Assembly: GCF_900112495.1 (NCBI RefSeq)
Contig: NZ_FOMA01000004.1
Coordinates: 186,001 to 250,000 of the forward strand
Direction: 5' to 3'
Source: Bacillus sp. OV322
GTDB lineage: Bacteria; Bacillota; Bacilli; Bacillales; DSM-1321
DNA length: 64,000 bases
Below the pieces are notes generated by a model. It worked only from the letters and a program-made list of their open reading frames with translations. It was not told the DNA's origin and made no database searches. Positions 17,298 through 26,527 of the stretch are shown here, piece by piece. Position numbers and translations under genes: made by a program. Each line of letters begins with the position of its first letter. The stretch's first letter is position 1.

Positions 17298-18143
17298 TTA
17301 TTCAGCCCCCCGCACATCTCTTTTTAAAACCATGACATTATTAATATCATAAAAGTCCGTTGAAGGCTCGATATATGCAGTCTGGTTCAATCCATATTGG
17401 TCGATCTTTACATCGACGACTTTCCCGATCAGCTGTCCGCTCGGGAACACGCCGCCAAATCCGGATGTGATAACATTCGAATTCTTCTTGATTTTCTTAT
17501 CATATGGTATCCGCTTCATGAGAAGCAGATCGCGTTTATTATCATAGCCTTCTATTACGCCATACGCATCTTTGTCACCCTGGACAATGGCAGATATCCT
17601 GTTTTCGGGATCAATGGATGTCAAAAGCTGGACAGATGAAGTAAAGTTATTGGCACTTTTCACTTTACCGATGAGACCTTCAGCTGTAACGACCGCCATA
17701 TCCTTCTCGACACCCTGCAGCTTTCCTTGGTTGATCGTGATCATTTCATGCCAGCGTGACGGATTGCGGCCAATGACAGTCGCCTGGATAGGCGAAAATT
17801 TCCGAAGATCATCTTCTTTCCCGATGATCTTACGAAGATCCTTATTTTCCTTTTCAAGCGCCTGGACCTCTGTTTTGATTTGCACATATTCGTCCAGACG
17901 TGATTTAAGCCTTTTGTTTTCGTCGTATGTATGCTGAAGATCGCTGACATTAGAGAATAATCCGGAAACCGCTGATACAGGTTTATCGAAAATATTCTCA
18001 AAGAATCCTGATGTATCCTTTAAAAACTGTTCCGGCCAGGTTAATTTGCTTCTTTCTCTTAACGAAAAGCCAATCAATGCCACGAGAATGATGATGCTTA
18101 CAAGTAATAAAATGAGCCTTTTATTAAAGAAAAATTGTGGCAT
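17298..18143 (-). CDS. mreC: Rod shape-determining protein MreC
   Basis: A 281-residue protein with an N-terminal membrane anchor (LILLLVSIIILVALIGFSL), a coiled coil (about 65-110) and a beta-rich extracytoplasmic domain with IGRNPSRWHEMITINQGKLQGV, typical of MreC. It links MreB filaments to wall synthases. Lies between mreB and mreD. Confidence 0.96.
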   Translation of the reverse strand: MPQFFFNKRLILLLVSIIILVALIGFSLRERSKLTWPEQFLKDTSGFFENIFDKPVSAVSGLFSNVSDLQHTYDENKRLKSRLDEYVQIKTEVQALEKENKDLRKIIGKEDDLRKFSPIQATVIGRNPSRWHEMITINQGKLQGVEKDMAVVTAEGLIGKVKSANNFTSSVQLLTSIDPENRISAIVQGDKDAYGVIEGYDNKRDLLLMKRIPYDKKIKKNSNVITSGFGGVFPSGQLIGKVVDVKIDQYGLNQTAYIEPSTDFYDINNVMVLKRDVRGAE

Positions 18144-18312
18144 GGAAAATTTGCACCTCTATCGTTTTTCCGACTTTGCCCGTCAGCCAGCCTGCATTTT
18201 CAGATAGAAATAAAAAAACAGACAGCAGGGCAGCGTTCGTTTTTTCACAGGAAAATAAGCAATGCCAGCACAAGTCTGACATCACTGATTCCTTATTTAT
18301 CAAGACTCAGGC

Positions 18313-19338
18313 TCAGTATCTGCTTGAATCCTTTGATTTTGTTTTAAATAAATGAATATGATCAAGGGCTTTTCCTGTTCCGATTGCCACACAGTCAAGC
18401 GGATTTTCTGCGATAAGTACCGGCATTTTCGTTTCTTCACTGATGACTTTATCCAAATTGCGAAGAAGAGCTCCTCCGCCAGTCAGGACGATGCCGCGGT
18501 CCATAATATCAGCTGCAAGCTCAGGAGGTGTTTTCTCCAGTGTGTTTTTCACAGAATCCACGATAGCATACACTGTATCGCGAAGTGCAGAAGAAATTTC
18601 CTTAGCCGTAATTTCAATCGTTTTCGGAAGTCCTGTCAAAAGATCGCGTCCGCGGATTTCCATGTTATCAATTCCGTCTATTTCACCTGCAGAACCGATT
18701 TCCATCTTAATGTTTTCTGCTGTGCGGTCTCCGATCATCAGGTTATAATTTTTGCGGATATAACTGATAATCGCATCATCCATTTCGTTCCCTGCAATAC
18801 GGATGGACTGGCTTGTCACGATGCCGCCAAGTGAAATAATGGCAACCTCTGTCGTTCCGCCGCCGATATCCACTACCATGCTGCCTGTAGGCTCCCATAC
18901 GGGAAGGTTTGCACCGATTGCAGCTGCAAACGGCTCTTCAATCGGATAGGCGTCACGTGCACCTGCCTGTCTTGTTGCATCAATGACTGCACGCTGCTCA
19001 ACCGCTGTAATACCTGAAGGAACGCAGACCATGACATATGGCTTGCTGCCGAATACGCCTTTTTTCTGTGCTTCATTAATATAGTACTTCATCATAGTAG
19101 CCGTTGTTTCATAATCAGCAATAACGCCGTCCTTCATCGGGCGAAGGGCAACAACATTTCCGGGAGTACGTCCGATCATATTTTTCGCATCATTTCCGAC
19201 AGCGACGATTTGCTTTGTATCTGTCTGCAAAGCCACGACGGAAGGTTCTCTTACAACAATGCCTTTACCTTTTACATAAACCAGCGTATTAGCTGTTCCT
19301 AAGTCGATTCCAAGATCTCTTGCACCAATTCCAAACAT
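18313..19338 (-). CDS. mreB: Actin-like cell shape protein MreB
   Basis: A 341-residue actin homologue beginning [20 protein letters not shown]. The start at 19338 is chosen because a GGGAG site lies upstream; an in-frame extension of 36 codons is unlike the family. Phosphate 1 motif [17 protein letters not shown], connect motifs and the adenosine motif [15 protein letters not shown] are intact. It forms membrane-bound filaments that organise lateral-wall synthesis. A 170-base gap separates it from mreC. Confidence 0.98.
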   Translation of the reverse strand: MFGIGARDLGIDLGTANTLVYVKGKGIVVREPSVVALQTDTKQIVAVGNDAKNMIGRTPGNVVALRPMKDGVIADYETTATMMKYYINEAQKKGVFGSKPYVMVCVPSGITAVEQRAVIDATRQAGARDAYPIEEPFAAAIGANLPVWEPTGSMVVDIGGGTTEVAIISLGGIVTSQSIRIAGNEMDDAIISYIRKNYNLMIGDRTAENIKMEIGSAGEIDGIDNMEIRGRDLLTGLPKTIEITAKEISSALRDTVYAIVDSVKNTLEKTPPELAADIMDRGIVLTGGGALLRNLDKVISEETKMPVLIAENPLDCVAIGTGKALDHIHLFKTKSKDSSRY

Positions 19339-19485
19339 TGAAGTATCTCCCTTTCGTAAAACAATATACTTTTTTATAGTAAGATTATAGTTAACATTAT
19401 TAATGGAAATAGTCTCTCTAAGACAAGAATTTCCTGCAAAAATCACAAACCATATTATAGCCTATCCTGGAGAATTTTGATAGTG

Positions 19486-20169
19486 TCATAAATAACCTTT
19501 TTCCTTTAAACTCACAAATTTCTGTTCTCCGATAATAATATGGTCCAGGATGTCGATCCCGATGATTTTCCCGCATTCAGACAATCTTTTTGTTACCTCA
19601 ATATCTTCCCTGCTGGGAGCGGGGTCACCTGAAGGATGGTTATGGAGACAAATGATAGAGGCCGCCGAACGGCGGAAGGCTTCCTTGAATACCTCGCGCG
19701 GATGGACAATTGAGGCATTGAGGCTGCCTATGAAAACGGTTTGCTTATGGAGGACCTGATTTTTCGTATTCAGATACAGGCAAACGAAGTGTTCCTGAGA
19801 AAGGAAACGCATTTCGTCCATGCAGTAATTCGCACAGTCTTCCGGTGTGCGGATGACATAGCGGTCATGGTAGTTCAGCGAGCTTATTCTCCTGCCAAGT
19901 TCCACTGATGCAAGAATCTGAATGGCCTTTGCCGCTCCGATTCCCTTAATAGCCGTGATTTCTTCGATGGATGCATCCTTTAAAAGCCTCAACCCTTCAA
20001 AGGTGCTGATCAGCTTATTGGAAAGCTGCAGGACAGATTGATCCCTCGTCCCTGTTCTCAGCAAAAGAGCCAGCAGTTCCTGATTGGACAGGCTTCTTGG
20101 CCCTTCCTGCAAAAAGCGTTCACGTGGTCTTTCATCTTTCGGAAAATCTTTGATCAGCATTTTAGTCAT
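19486..20169 (-). CDS. radC: RadC/JAB-domain protein
   Basis: A 227-residue protein with an N-terminal helix-hairpin-helix region (about 40-85, EEITAIKGIGAAKAIQI) and a C-terminal JAMM metalloprotease-like domain: SIVHPREVFKEAFRR and HNHPSGDPAPSREDIEVT carry the metal ligands (HxH...D). The old name RadC suggests DNA repair, but that role has been doubted. The position between maf and mreB is conserved in Bacillus. Confidence 0.95.
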   Translation of the reverse strand: MTKMLIKDFPKDERPRERFLQEGPRSLSNQELLALLLRTGTRDQSVLQLSNKLISTFEGLRLLKDASIEEITAIKGIGAAKAIQILASVELGRRISSLNYHDRYVIRTPEDCANYCMDEMRFLSQEHFVCLYLNTKNQVLHKQTVFIGSLNASIVHPREVFKEAFRRSAASIICLHNHPSGDPAPSREDIEVTKRLSECGKIIGIDILDHIIIGEQKFVSLKEKGYL

Positions 20170-20230
20170 AGCAATCCTGTCCTTCCTTTCTATTATGAGG
20201 GAAGATTGTCAGGAAATCGAAAAAAATGTT

Positions 20231-20803
20231 CTATGTTGTCAATTTTTTTTGAAAGGCTTTTAATTCTCTCGCCAGCCTTGAAACAGGCAATCCTACGACT
20301 GTGAAATAATCACCGTGTATTTCTTTGACCAGCAGAGAGCCAAATCCTTGGATCCCATAGCTGCCTGCCTTATCAAAAGGTTCTCCGCTGTCCAGATAAT
20401 TTTCAATTTCATCATCTGACAGTTCCCAAAAAACGACTTCTGTGCTTTCTGAAAACACTGTGCTGCGAGTTCCATGCATGATGGCAACACCAGTATGCAC
20501 GGTATGTGTGCTGCCGGACAAGCTTTGAAGCATACGCTTTGCGTCTTCCCGCCCAGTTGGTTTCCCGAGGATCTCGCCATTAAGGGAAACCACCGTATCA
20601 GAACCGATGATGCAATGATCATGATAATCCCCTGATATCTCGGCAGCTTTGCGATACGCCAGATCTTTCACAGCTTCAGCAGCTGAAGTGCCTGGCTCAA
20701 TGGTTTCATCAATGTTAGAAGGTACACTTTGAAATGGAATCTGAAGAAAATTGAGAAGTTCTTTTCGACGCGGTGATGAAGAAGCTAAAATTAAATCTTT
20801 CAT
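20231..20803 (-). CDS. maf: Maf-like nucleotide pyrophosphatase
   Basis: A 190-residue Maf protein beginning MKDLILASSSPRRKELL. The start at 20803 is chosen because AAGGTAAGGTG precedes it; an upstream in-frame GTG adds only three codons. The substrate motif ASSSPRR and the catalytic IIGSDTVVSLNGEILGKP are present. Maf enzymes hydrolyse dTTP/UTP and modified nucleotides; in B. subtilis Maf is linked to septum formation and competence. It follows the spoIIB-like gene as in B. subtilis. Confidence 0.95.
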   Translation of the reverse strand: MKDLILASSSPRRKELLNFLQIPFQSVPSNIDETIEPGTSAAEAVKDLAYRKAAEISGDYHDHCIIGSDTVVSLNGEILGKPTGREDAKRMLQSLSGSTHTVHTGVAIMHGTRSTVFSESTEVVFWELSDDEIENYLDSGEPFDKAGSYGIQGFGSLLVKEIHGDYFTVVGLPVSRLARELKAFQKKLTT

Positions 20804-20884
20804 GGTGTACACCTTACCTTACAAAAGCATATTTAGGGAGATACATTTCCTATCGTATCAAATTCTTCATCATCTAACAATCTC

Positions 20885-20965
20885 TGACAAAAAAAGAATT
20901 CTAAACGATAAGAAATCTTTGCCGGCACAATCTGCTGCCAAACAAGTTTCCAACGTTTAGAATTC
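20885..20965 (-). terminator. Long-loop hairpin between the spoIIB-like gene and maf
   Basis: GAATTCTAAACG (20896-20907) and CGTTTAGAATTC (20954-20965) are perfect 12-base arms around a 46-base loop. On the minus strand the stem is followed directly by seven T residues, so it could act as a terminator after the spoIIB-like gene. The loop is unusually long. Confidence 0.55.
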
Positions 20966-21041
20966 ACCCGAATGTAATACTTTATGTCTATAATGGCAGA
21001 AGTTTTGTTATATTTCCCGGAAAATACGCATATCCCGACAA

Positions 21042-22016
21042 TTAGCTTCCAGATGTTTTTTGGTACCCGGCTAAAAACGACAGCAATTTTCCCTGTGCCT
21101 GAAGAAGCTGGGAGGTTTGCCTGGAGGTTTCATATTGCTTCAGAAGTTCAGCAGCGGATAAAACATCACTCTTCATTTCGTCGGTGGCCGGATTCTTTGC
21201 CAGATTTTTGACGGCTGCGGTTTTCTTTGCCCATGTTTCACTGTTTGCTGCTGACTTATCACCAATCAGATTTTTAGAAGAAGAGCCAGACAGAAGATGA
21301 TAGAGAGAAACCATCTCTTTTAGACCAGCTGCAGATGTGCTGTCCATTTTTTCAGATCCCTGCTTGATGTCTACTTCCTTCCAGAATACATCAGCTCCGT
21401 AGCTTTTTAAGAATAATGCCAGCTTCTTGCTTTCATCAAGGCTTTCTGCCGTTCCAAGAAAAAGATAATAGCCGTCCTTCCTTTTGAATATTTCTGATGG
21501 AATCTGTTTTTGGGCTACCCTTTGCTGAATGCCCTTTGCAGCTGCCTCACTTGAAAAAATCCCCCCCTGCACCAAATACGCCTTTAATTCAGGCAGTGCA
21601 GCGCTTGCCTTCCCGCTCACAGGAACTGCAGTACCCTGAATGGCCGGCTGTATGCTTTTGGCACCCTGATTTGCAGTAATCATTTTCAATACAATAAAAC
21701 CAAGCAGCGAGCCGCAGAGTACTGCACAAATAATAGAAACCAGCGGGGCTTTCATCATAAAGCTTCTTTTAGTCTTCCCCCCGGGTTTATTATGATGGGA
21801 AAGGATCAGCGCTTTTCCTTCCTTCGTTTTTCCCGTAGTGATTTCATCATGATTTCCATAATCCTCAGGCAGGATCCATTCAAAGCTGTCCTCCGTTTTT
21901 TCCGCTGCCGCAGCAATTTCAGGACCGGGTAGATCGGACTCTCTATGGATGAATGATTTTTCTTTTCCGTTTATTTTTATCGTAATGCCTTTTCGCCTTT
22001 CATCAGTCTTGTCCAT
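21042..22016 (-). CDS. spoIIB: SpoIIB-like SPOR-domain membrane protein
   Basis: A 324-residue protein; the start at 22016 is chosen for its spacing from GAAGGGGGG. A cytosolic N-terminus (1-100) is followed by one membrane helix (LVSIICAVLCGSLLGFIVLKM, about 112-133). A SPOR domain (about 155-235, LKAYLVQGGIFSSEAAAKGI to FLKSYGADVFWKEV) then binds denuded septal peptidoglycan. B. subtilis SpoIIB, encoded at the same place before maf, helps septal wall thinning during engulfment. Homology is inferred from architecture and position. Confidence 0.85.
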   Translation of the reverse strand: MDKTDERRKGITIKINGKEKSFIHRESDLPGPEIAAAAEKTEDSFEWILPEDYGNHDEITTGKTKEGKALILSHHNKPGGKTKRSFMMKAPLVSIICAVLCGSLLGFIVLKMITANQGAKSIQPAIQGTAVPVSGKASAALPELKAYLVQGGIFSSEAAAKGIQQRVAQKQIPSEIFKRKDGYYLFLGTAESLDESKKLALFLKSYGADVFWKEVDIKQGSEKMDSTSAAGLKEMVSLYHLLSGSSSKNLIGDKSAANSETWAKKTAAVKNLAKNPATDEMKSDVLSAAELLKQYETSRQTSQLLQAQGKLLSFLAGYQKTSGS

Positions 22017-22121
22017 CTCTATCATCCCCCCTTCTCGTTCTTTTTTTCCATCCTATCATAGAGGCAAAAAAAAATAACAAGACTTTTGTCGTCTTGTTAT
22101 CATTAGCGTTCGTCATATTTT

Positions 22122-22592
22122 TCAGGGGTTTTCTGTCACATCATCTGCGGACAGTCCAAGAAAGGGCAGCGCCTCTTTTGATGTGCTGCCTTTTTTGCCG
22201 CAAAGCTGCCGCTTTTCGCCAAGAAGGCAAACCGCTTTAGCTTTTGAATCTTCTACAGCAATAAAAGAAAGATTGGTGTCAGCATCCCAAAGACCGCCTG
22301 TATCAGGATCACGGATTTCATCCAGATAATCATGTTCTACCAGCTCTTTATAGGTGATTTTCTCAGGGATTGTTTCTTCTTGCATAACTTTATCCTTCAA
22401 ATAAAACCCTGCAGCTTCTTTTGCAGATTGTGCATTTGAAACAAAGGCATTCGTTTTTGAATGCTGGATAATCCCCGCAATGGAAGGAACAGCAATTGCC
22501 GCTATGATTCCAAGAATTACGACGACAGCCAGCAGCTCAATCAGTGTCAGCCCCTTTTCATCCAGCATGCTGCCTTTTGCCGGATGTATCAT
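22122..22592 (-). CDS. Type IV prepilin-like protein (second pilin of the locus)
   Basis: A 156-residue prepilin. The cleavage and N-methylation motif is EKG/LTLIELLAVVVILGIIAA, with the conserved Glu5. Two starts are possible: the ATG overlapping the pilO stop (coupled) or the Met at 22568, which gives a six-residue leader. The first 30 mature residues are almost identical to the major pilin at 25974, but the C-terminal half differs and has a cysteine pair (AVCLLGEKRQLC) that could form a disulfide. Probably a minor pilin or tip component. Confidence 0.85.
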   Translation of the reverse strand: MIHPAKGSMLDEKGLTLIELLAVVVILGIIAAIAVPSIAGIIQHSKTNAFVSNAQSAKEAAGFYLKDKVMQEETIPEKITYKELVEHDYLDEIRDPDTGGLWDADTNLSFIAVEDSKAKAVCLLGEKRQLCGKKGSTSKEALPFLGLSADDVTENP

Positions 22593-23449
22593 GGCTGATT
22601 ACCGGCAGAACTACTAGATGCTTCAGTACCCTCACCCGCAGAGTCAGGGAAATCATTGAAAGGATTTGCCTTTTCACTCGGCTGAGGTGATTCCATTTTC
22701 GGAGACTGATCTTGAAGATCCTTAAGACCTGGAGAATAATAGGCAGAAACAGTCAGTTCATAAACAATCGGCGCAGCTGCCTGGGTGACAGAAGAAATTT
22801 CCTTTGAACCTATAAACTTAAGATTTTCTATCCTTACTATTCTCTCCATGGACTCTAATGAAGCCAAAAATCGTTCCATACCAAAATAATCGGGAGACTG
22901 GGCCTTGATTACGACCGTTACTTTCTGGACGCCAGACGGAAGAATTTCGGTATCTGATCCCGTATTTGTACTTCCCGGCTGGGCAGCGGCCGTGTTAGCG
23001 GAATTGCTGGCTGCTGCATTTTTATTTTCTGATGAACTGGCTGCATCGCTGACTGCCTTTTCCTGCTGCTGGGATTGTGAAGGCGGTGCCTGTACTGCAG
23101 CTGTGCCAGTGGGGTCGGCTTCATCCTTAAATTCCATGTCCGTTATGAAGCTTTTAGAAACCACCTCGGCTTTTTCAAAATCCAGCATCAGCTGCTGAAC
23201 AGAGGCTTTTACCGGAAGACGTTTTTGCAGCTCAGTGGTAGCTGCAAATGCTTCTTTTTTGGTTTGTACAGAATTCGTGCCCATCATTTCGAGCATCTTT
23301 TGCTGTGTGTTTAAATCATTTTGTGCAAGCTTTGTTTTTGAATCCAAAGGATAGATCCGCCAGAAGTACAATCCCACAAGCAGGAGAGAGCCGGCTAAAA
23401 TGGCTGCAAACAGCAGAAATCCCTGTTTTTTGTTTAAACGAAGATTCAC
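22589..23449 (-). CDS. pilO: PilO-like pilus alignment protein
   Basis: A 286-residue protein with a short cytosolic tail, one membrane helix (GFLLFAAILAGSLLLVGLYFW, about 10-30) and a coiled-coil (35-70), the layout of PilO. A long Ala/Ser/Gln-rich linker (about 115-160) is unusual in the family. The C-terminal alpha-beta fold (VTVVIKAQSPDYFGMERFLASL) is PilO-like. Overlaps pilN and the second pilin by 4 bp each. Forms the inner-membrane alignment complex with PilM and PilN. Confidence 0.82.
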   Translation of the reverse strand: MNLRLNKKQGFLLFAAILAGSLLLVGLYFWRIYPLDSKTKLAQNDLNTQQKMLEMMGTNSVQTKKEAFAATTELQKRLPVKASVQQLMLDFEKAEVVSKSFITDMEFKDEADPTGTAAVQAPPSQSQQQEKAVSDAASSSENKNAAASNSANTAAAQPGSTNTGSDTEILPSGVQKVTVVIKAQSPDYFGMERFLASLESMERIVRIENLKFIGSKEISSVTQAAAPIVYELTVSAYYSPGLKDLQDQSPKMESPQPSEKANPFNDFPDSAGEGTEASSSSAGNQP

Positions 23450-24120
23450 TTTGCAGCCCCTCCTTCATCAGACACGCTTTCAGTTTCCTCGGATACTTCT
23501 TTTTTAGCATATTCAGCATCCAGTTTAACTTCATAAACAACCAAATAACGCGGCAGGAAAGGGACATTCTCCATTGTTTGATCCTTCGCCGTTCCATCAG
23601 AATTCGTTTCATTGCTGACAGTGGTTTTTTCATCCTCTGGATTTTCAACTTTTAATGAGTTCATTTTTGCTTCTGACAGCATCTTTAACTTTGTCAGGTC
23701 GTTGAGATAATATGCCGCATCACTCGATGTATCGAATTGAACCGTAACCAAGATGGTTCCATCTTCTGTATAAGCAAACTCACGGAAAAATCCCCGTTCT
23801 GGAAGCTTGGAAATCAGCTTCTTCATCACTGGTACTGTTTTCACCGGGTATGTTTCTGCCCAGTCCACCATGCTTTTCATTTGCGATGCTGAATTGGCAT
23901 CCTGGATTGTGATGGCCCTTTGCTGTTCTGCGGCTATCGTTTGTTTTGTTTGCTGAGTTTGGCTTTGGATGCTGTTCAAATTCTGCTCCTTCGCCTGGTG
24001 CTGAAAGTAAATTACAGTAGTGCCGATTGCCAGAAGAACAACAAACACAATGATAATCAATAAAAAGGCGAGACTCTTTGTTTCTCTTTTAGGAAGCAGG
24101 TTAATTTCTGCGAGCATCAT
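23446..24120 (-). CDS. pilN: PilN-like pilus alignment protein
   Basis: A 224-residue protein with the N-terminal signature MLAEINLLPKRE, the strand by which PilN docks on PilM. A membrane helix (FLLIIIVFVVLLAIGTTVIYF, about 19-40) and a coiled coil (about 42-75) follow. The extracytoplasmic domain ends in an acidic, poorly conserved tail. Overlaps pilM and pilO by 4 bp each. Confidence 0.88.
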   Translation of the reverse strand: MMLAEINLLPKRETKSLAFLLIIIVFVVLLAIGTTVIYFQHQAKEQNLNSIQSQTQQTKQTIAAEQQRAITIQDANSASQMKSMVDWAETYPVKTVPVMKKLISKLPERGFFREFAYTEDGTILVTVQFDTSSDAAYYLNDLTKLKMLSEAKMNSLKVENPEDEKTTVSNETNSDGTAKDQTMENVPFLPRYLVVYEVKLDAEYAKKEVSEETESVSDEGGAAK

Positions 24121-25115
24121 CTCACCCCTTTAAGAGCGAGCCCTGCGGCCGCATAGTAGGAAGGAGCCAAAAGCCCGTTTTGTTCCGGATCATTTAACTC
24201 TCTGGAAAGCTTGATGACGGATGCTGCCACACGATTTTCAAGCCTTGAAATAATGTCATCAAGATACGGATGGTCGCCGCAGATTACGATTTCTGAAATA
24301 TCCTCTTGTGCTTCATTTAAAGAGTATTTATAAAAATCCAGCACTCTTTCAATCTCTGTGAAGGAATCTTCAAAGGTTTGAAAGTACTGTTCTTTTTGTC
24401 CCCCATATACAAGCTCGGCATTTCCGAGGCGCGACATGCCTTGTTCCCAGTCATCTATATCTCCAGAGACCGGAATATGCCGCATGAAAATCGGCTTGTT
24501 ATCAGCAAAAATGCTGGCATTCACCGTCAGCAAATCAAACTGAAGCAGCATGACAGCCCCTTTTTTCGCGCGGGCACGCTCATCCAGAAAGTAAAGCCGG
24601 TACAGTGCAAGTGCAGAGATGTCTGCAGCAATCGGCCTTAATTTACTTTCCTCAAGAAGTCCGCTATATTCGGAAACAATTTCTTCGGGAGCTGCAAAAA
24701 GCAGAATCTCGCGTTTTTCTTCTGATTCTCCCAGCACAACTGCATCAAATACAGGATCTTCAAACGGCAGGTGAATGCTTGTTCCAAGTTCAAGGTATAA
24801 ATACCCTTCAATTTCGTCATCTTTGATATCCTTTGGAATGGATAGCTTGCGGATTACAACAAAAGGGTCCGGAACTAAAAACCGGACCTCCCGCTTTGAT
24901 AGCTTCCATTCATCCAGACATTGCTCCAGGATATTCTGCAATGTCCCATAATCCATAATTTTTCCATCTTTGATGATTCCTGAAGGCAAATAATGTTCTC
25001 CGCACGCTGAAACGACCGGAGGATTAGTCTGTTTAAATTCAACAAAACGGATCGCATGGTCCTTCATAACAAGGTTGACGATCCGATTTTTACCGGTAAA
25101 AAAGGATAAAGACAT
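24117..25115 (-). CDS. pilM: PilM-like actin-fold pilus assembly protein
   Basis: A 332-residue cytosolic protein with the ASKHA fold: IVNLVMKDHAIRFVEF at the N-terminus, ADISALALYRLYFLDE near residue 170, and EIVICGDHPYLDDIISRL near 275. It binds the N-terminal peptide of PilN under the membrane and links the assembly ATPases to the alignment complex. First gene of the pilMNO run. Confidence 0.9.
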   Translation of the reverse strand: MSLSFFTGKNRIVNLVMKDHAIRFVEFKQTNPPVVSACGEHYLPSGIIKDGKIMDYGTLQNILEQCLDEWKLSKREVRFLVPDPFVVIRKLSIPKDIKDDEIEGYLYLELGTSIHLPFEDPVFDAVVLGESEEKREILLFAAPEEIVSEYSGLLEESKLRPIAADISALALYRLYFLDERARAKKGAVMLLQFDLLTVNASIFADNKPIFMRHIPVSGDIDDWEQGMSRLGNAELVYGGQKEQYFQTFEDSFTEIERVLDFYKYSLNEAQEDISEIVICGDHPYLDDIISRLENRVAASVIKLSRELNDPEQNGLLAPSYYAAAGLALKGVR

Positions 25116-25139
25116 GCAGAATACTCCTTACTATCAAAT

Positions 25140-25898
25140 TCATGATGAAGTTAAAAATTGCAGATACCAGCTCAAGATGGCATCTCCATAAAAATAAGCT
25201 GTAAGTGTTCCAAATACAATGAAAGGGCCAAACGGGATCGGATTCTTCCTCTTAACCACTCCTGTCAGCAAACCGGCAATGCCGATTACGGCTCCGTAAA
25301 AGGTGGAGAAGATAAAAGCAAGAAGAACAAGCTTTAGCCCTAGAATGAAGCCCAGCAGGCCAAACAGCTTGATATCGCCGCCTCCCATTCCTCCCCTGCT
25401 GATAATTGCGATAAACAAAAGCAAACCAAATCCGCACACGGCCCCAAGCAGCGGGTCCCACCACGGATGCAGCGGAATGAATATGCGTATAAACAAAAAA
25501 ACAACTGCAAAAAACAGCAGTATTTTATCAGGGATCAGCATATAGCGGATGTCACTTACAAAGATAATCATTAATAAAGAAATCAATGTCCAGGCCACAA
25601 ACACTTCATATGTCCAGCCAAGCAATAACGGAGAAGCCGCAAACAGCATCCCTGTCAGGAACTCGACAATCGGATAAAGCGGAGAAATGCGCGACTTGCA
25701 GCCGCGGCATCTTCCCCCCTGAATCACATATGAAAGCACTGGCACCAATTCTATTGGCGTAAGCGTCCTGCCGCAGATCGGGCAGGCAGAACGCCGGTTA
25801 GCAAATGGTCTCTTGACCGGCACGCTCAGTCCTACTACGTTGTAGAAGGAACCGAGTATTGTGCCAAGTATGAAACATGCTAGCAGTAATAGAGTCAT
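25140..25898 (-). CDS. pilD: Prepilin peptidase / N-methyltransferase (ComC/PilD family)
   Basis: A 252-residue polytopic protease. The N-terminal methyltransferase part has the zinc tetracysteine CPICGRTLTPIELVPVL...CRGC, and the aspartyl sites are SDIRYMLIPD and GGMGGGDIKLFGL (GxGD family). Cleaves prepilins after the Gly in KG/LTLIE and methylates the new N-terminus. B. subtilis has comC at this chromosomal position, so this is the positional equivalent, now inside a larger pilus locus. An AAAGGAT site precedes the ATG. Confidence 0.96.
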   Translation of the reverse strand: MTLLLLACFILGTILGSFYNVVGLSVPVKRPFANRRSACPICGRTLTPIELVPVLSYVIQGGRCRGCKSRISPLYPIVEFLTGMLFAASPLLLGWTYEVFVAWTLISLLMIIFVSDIRYMLIPDKILLFFAVVFLFIRIFIPLHPWWDPLLGAVCGFGLLLFIAIISRGGMGGGDIKLFGLLGFILGLKLVLLAFIFSTFYGAVIGIAGLLTGVVKRKNPIPFGPFIVFGTLTAYFYGDAILSWYLQFLTSS

Positions 25899-25973
25899 AG
25901 GTTATCCTTTGAGTTAAAATCTAATATTGTAGTAATTCTTTCACGAAGTTTTAGTATTAGCTTTAGTCTCATA

Positions 25974-26420
25974 TTACGGCTTAGCTACCTCTGTAACCTT
26001 ACTTCTAGTCATTTTTCCAGTTTTAGCAAAGACTCCTCTTGTACTATTAGTTAATGTGACCGTATAAGTATAGGCATTCCCACTTTTAGCTATTGCTACA
26101 AAAGAGCCAGTTTGAGAATAAGTACCGCCGTCAGGATCATCAATAGTATCGAGCAGGTTGTCATCGTACATATCTTTTAAAGTCAAGTTTTTCGATCCAG
26201 TAAAGGTATCATCAGTACTATGTGCAGAAACCCAGAGTTTAGCAGAGTTAATCATCTGCTGTGCATTTCCAGCATGTGCATCCTTCTTAGAGTTATCAAT
26301 CAAGCCGCCGATGCTCGGAATGGCGATAGCTGCGATGATTCCAAGGATTACAACAACTGCCAAAAGCTCTATCAGGGTTAATCCCTTCTCGTTTTTAAGG
26401 TGCTTTTTAATAAAATTCAT
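25974..26420 (-). CDS. pilA: Major type IV pilin (PilA-like)
   Basis: A 148-residue prepilin with a 13-residue basic leader (MNFIKKHLKNEKG), then LTLIELLAVVVILGIIAAIA and Glu5. The globular part is small and Thr/Ser-rich (SVAIAKSG-like strands, YTYTVTLTNSTRG). It has no cysteine. A strong TAGGAGG ribosome-binding site, preceded by two further TAGGA repeats, suggests high expression, as expected of the main subunit. Its upstream gap of 107 bases may hold a promoter separate from that of pilC. Confidence 0.9.
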   Translation of the reverse strand: MNFIKKHLKNEKGLTLIELLAVVVILGIIAAIAIPSIGGLIDNSKKDAHAGNAQQMINSAKLWVSAHSTDDTFTGSKNLTLKDMYDDNLLDTIDDPDGGTYSQTGSFVAIAKSGNAYTYTVTLTNSTRGVFAKTGKMTRSKVTEVAKP

Positions 26421-26527
26421 ACATAATTCCTCCTATTTTCCTATTTTCCTACTTTTTTACTACTTATTCTACAATATACTATATTTTTCTAAAAAGAGAT
26501 ATTCATTTTTTGTCGGATAATGTGCTT

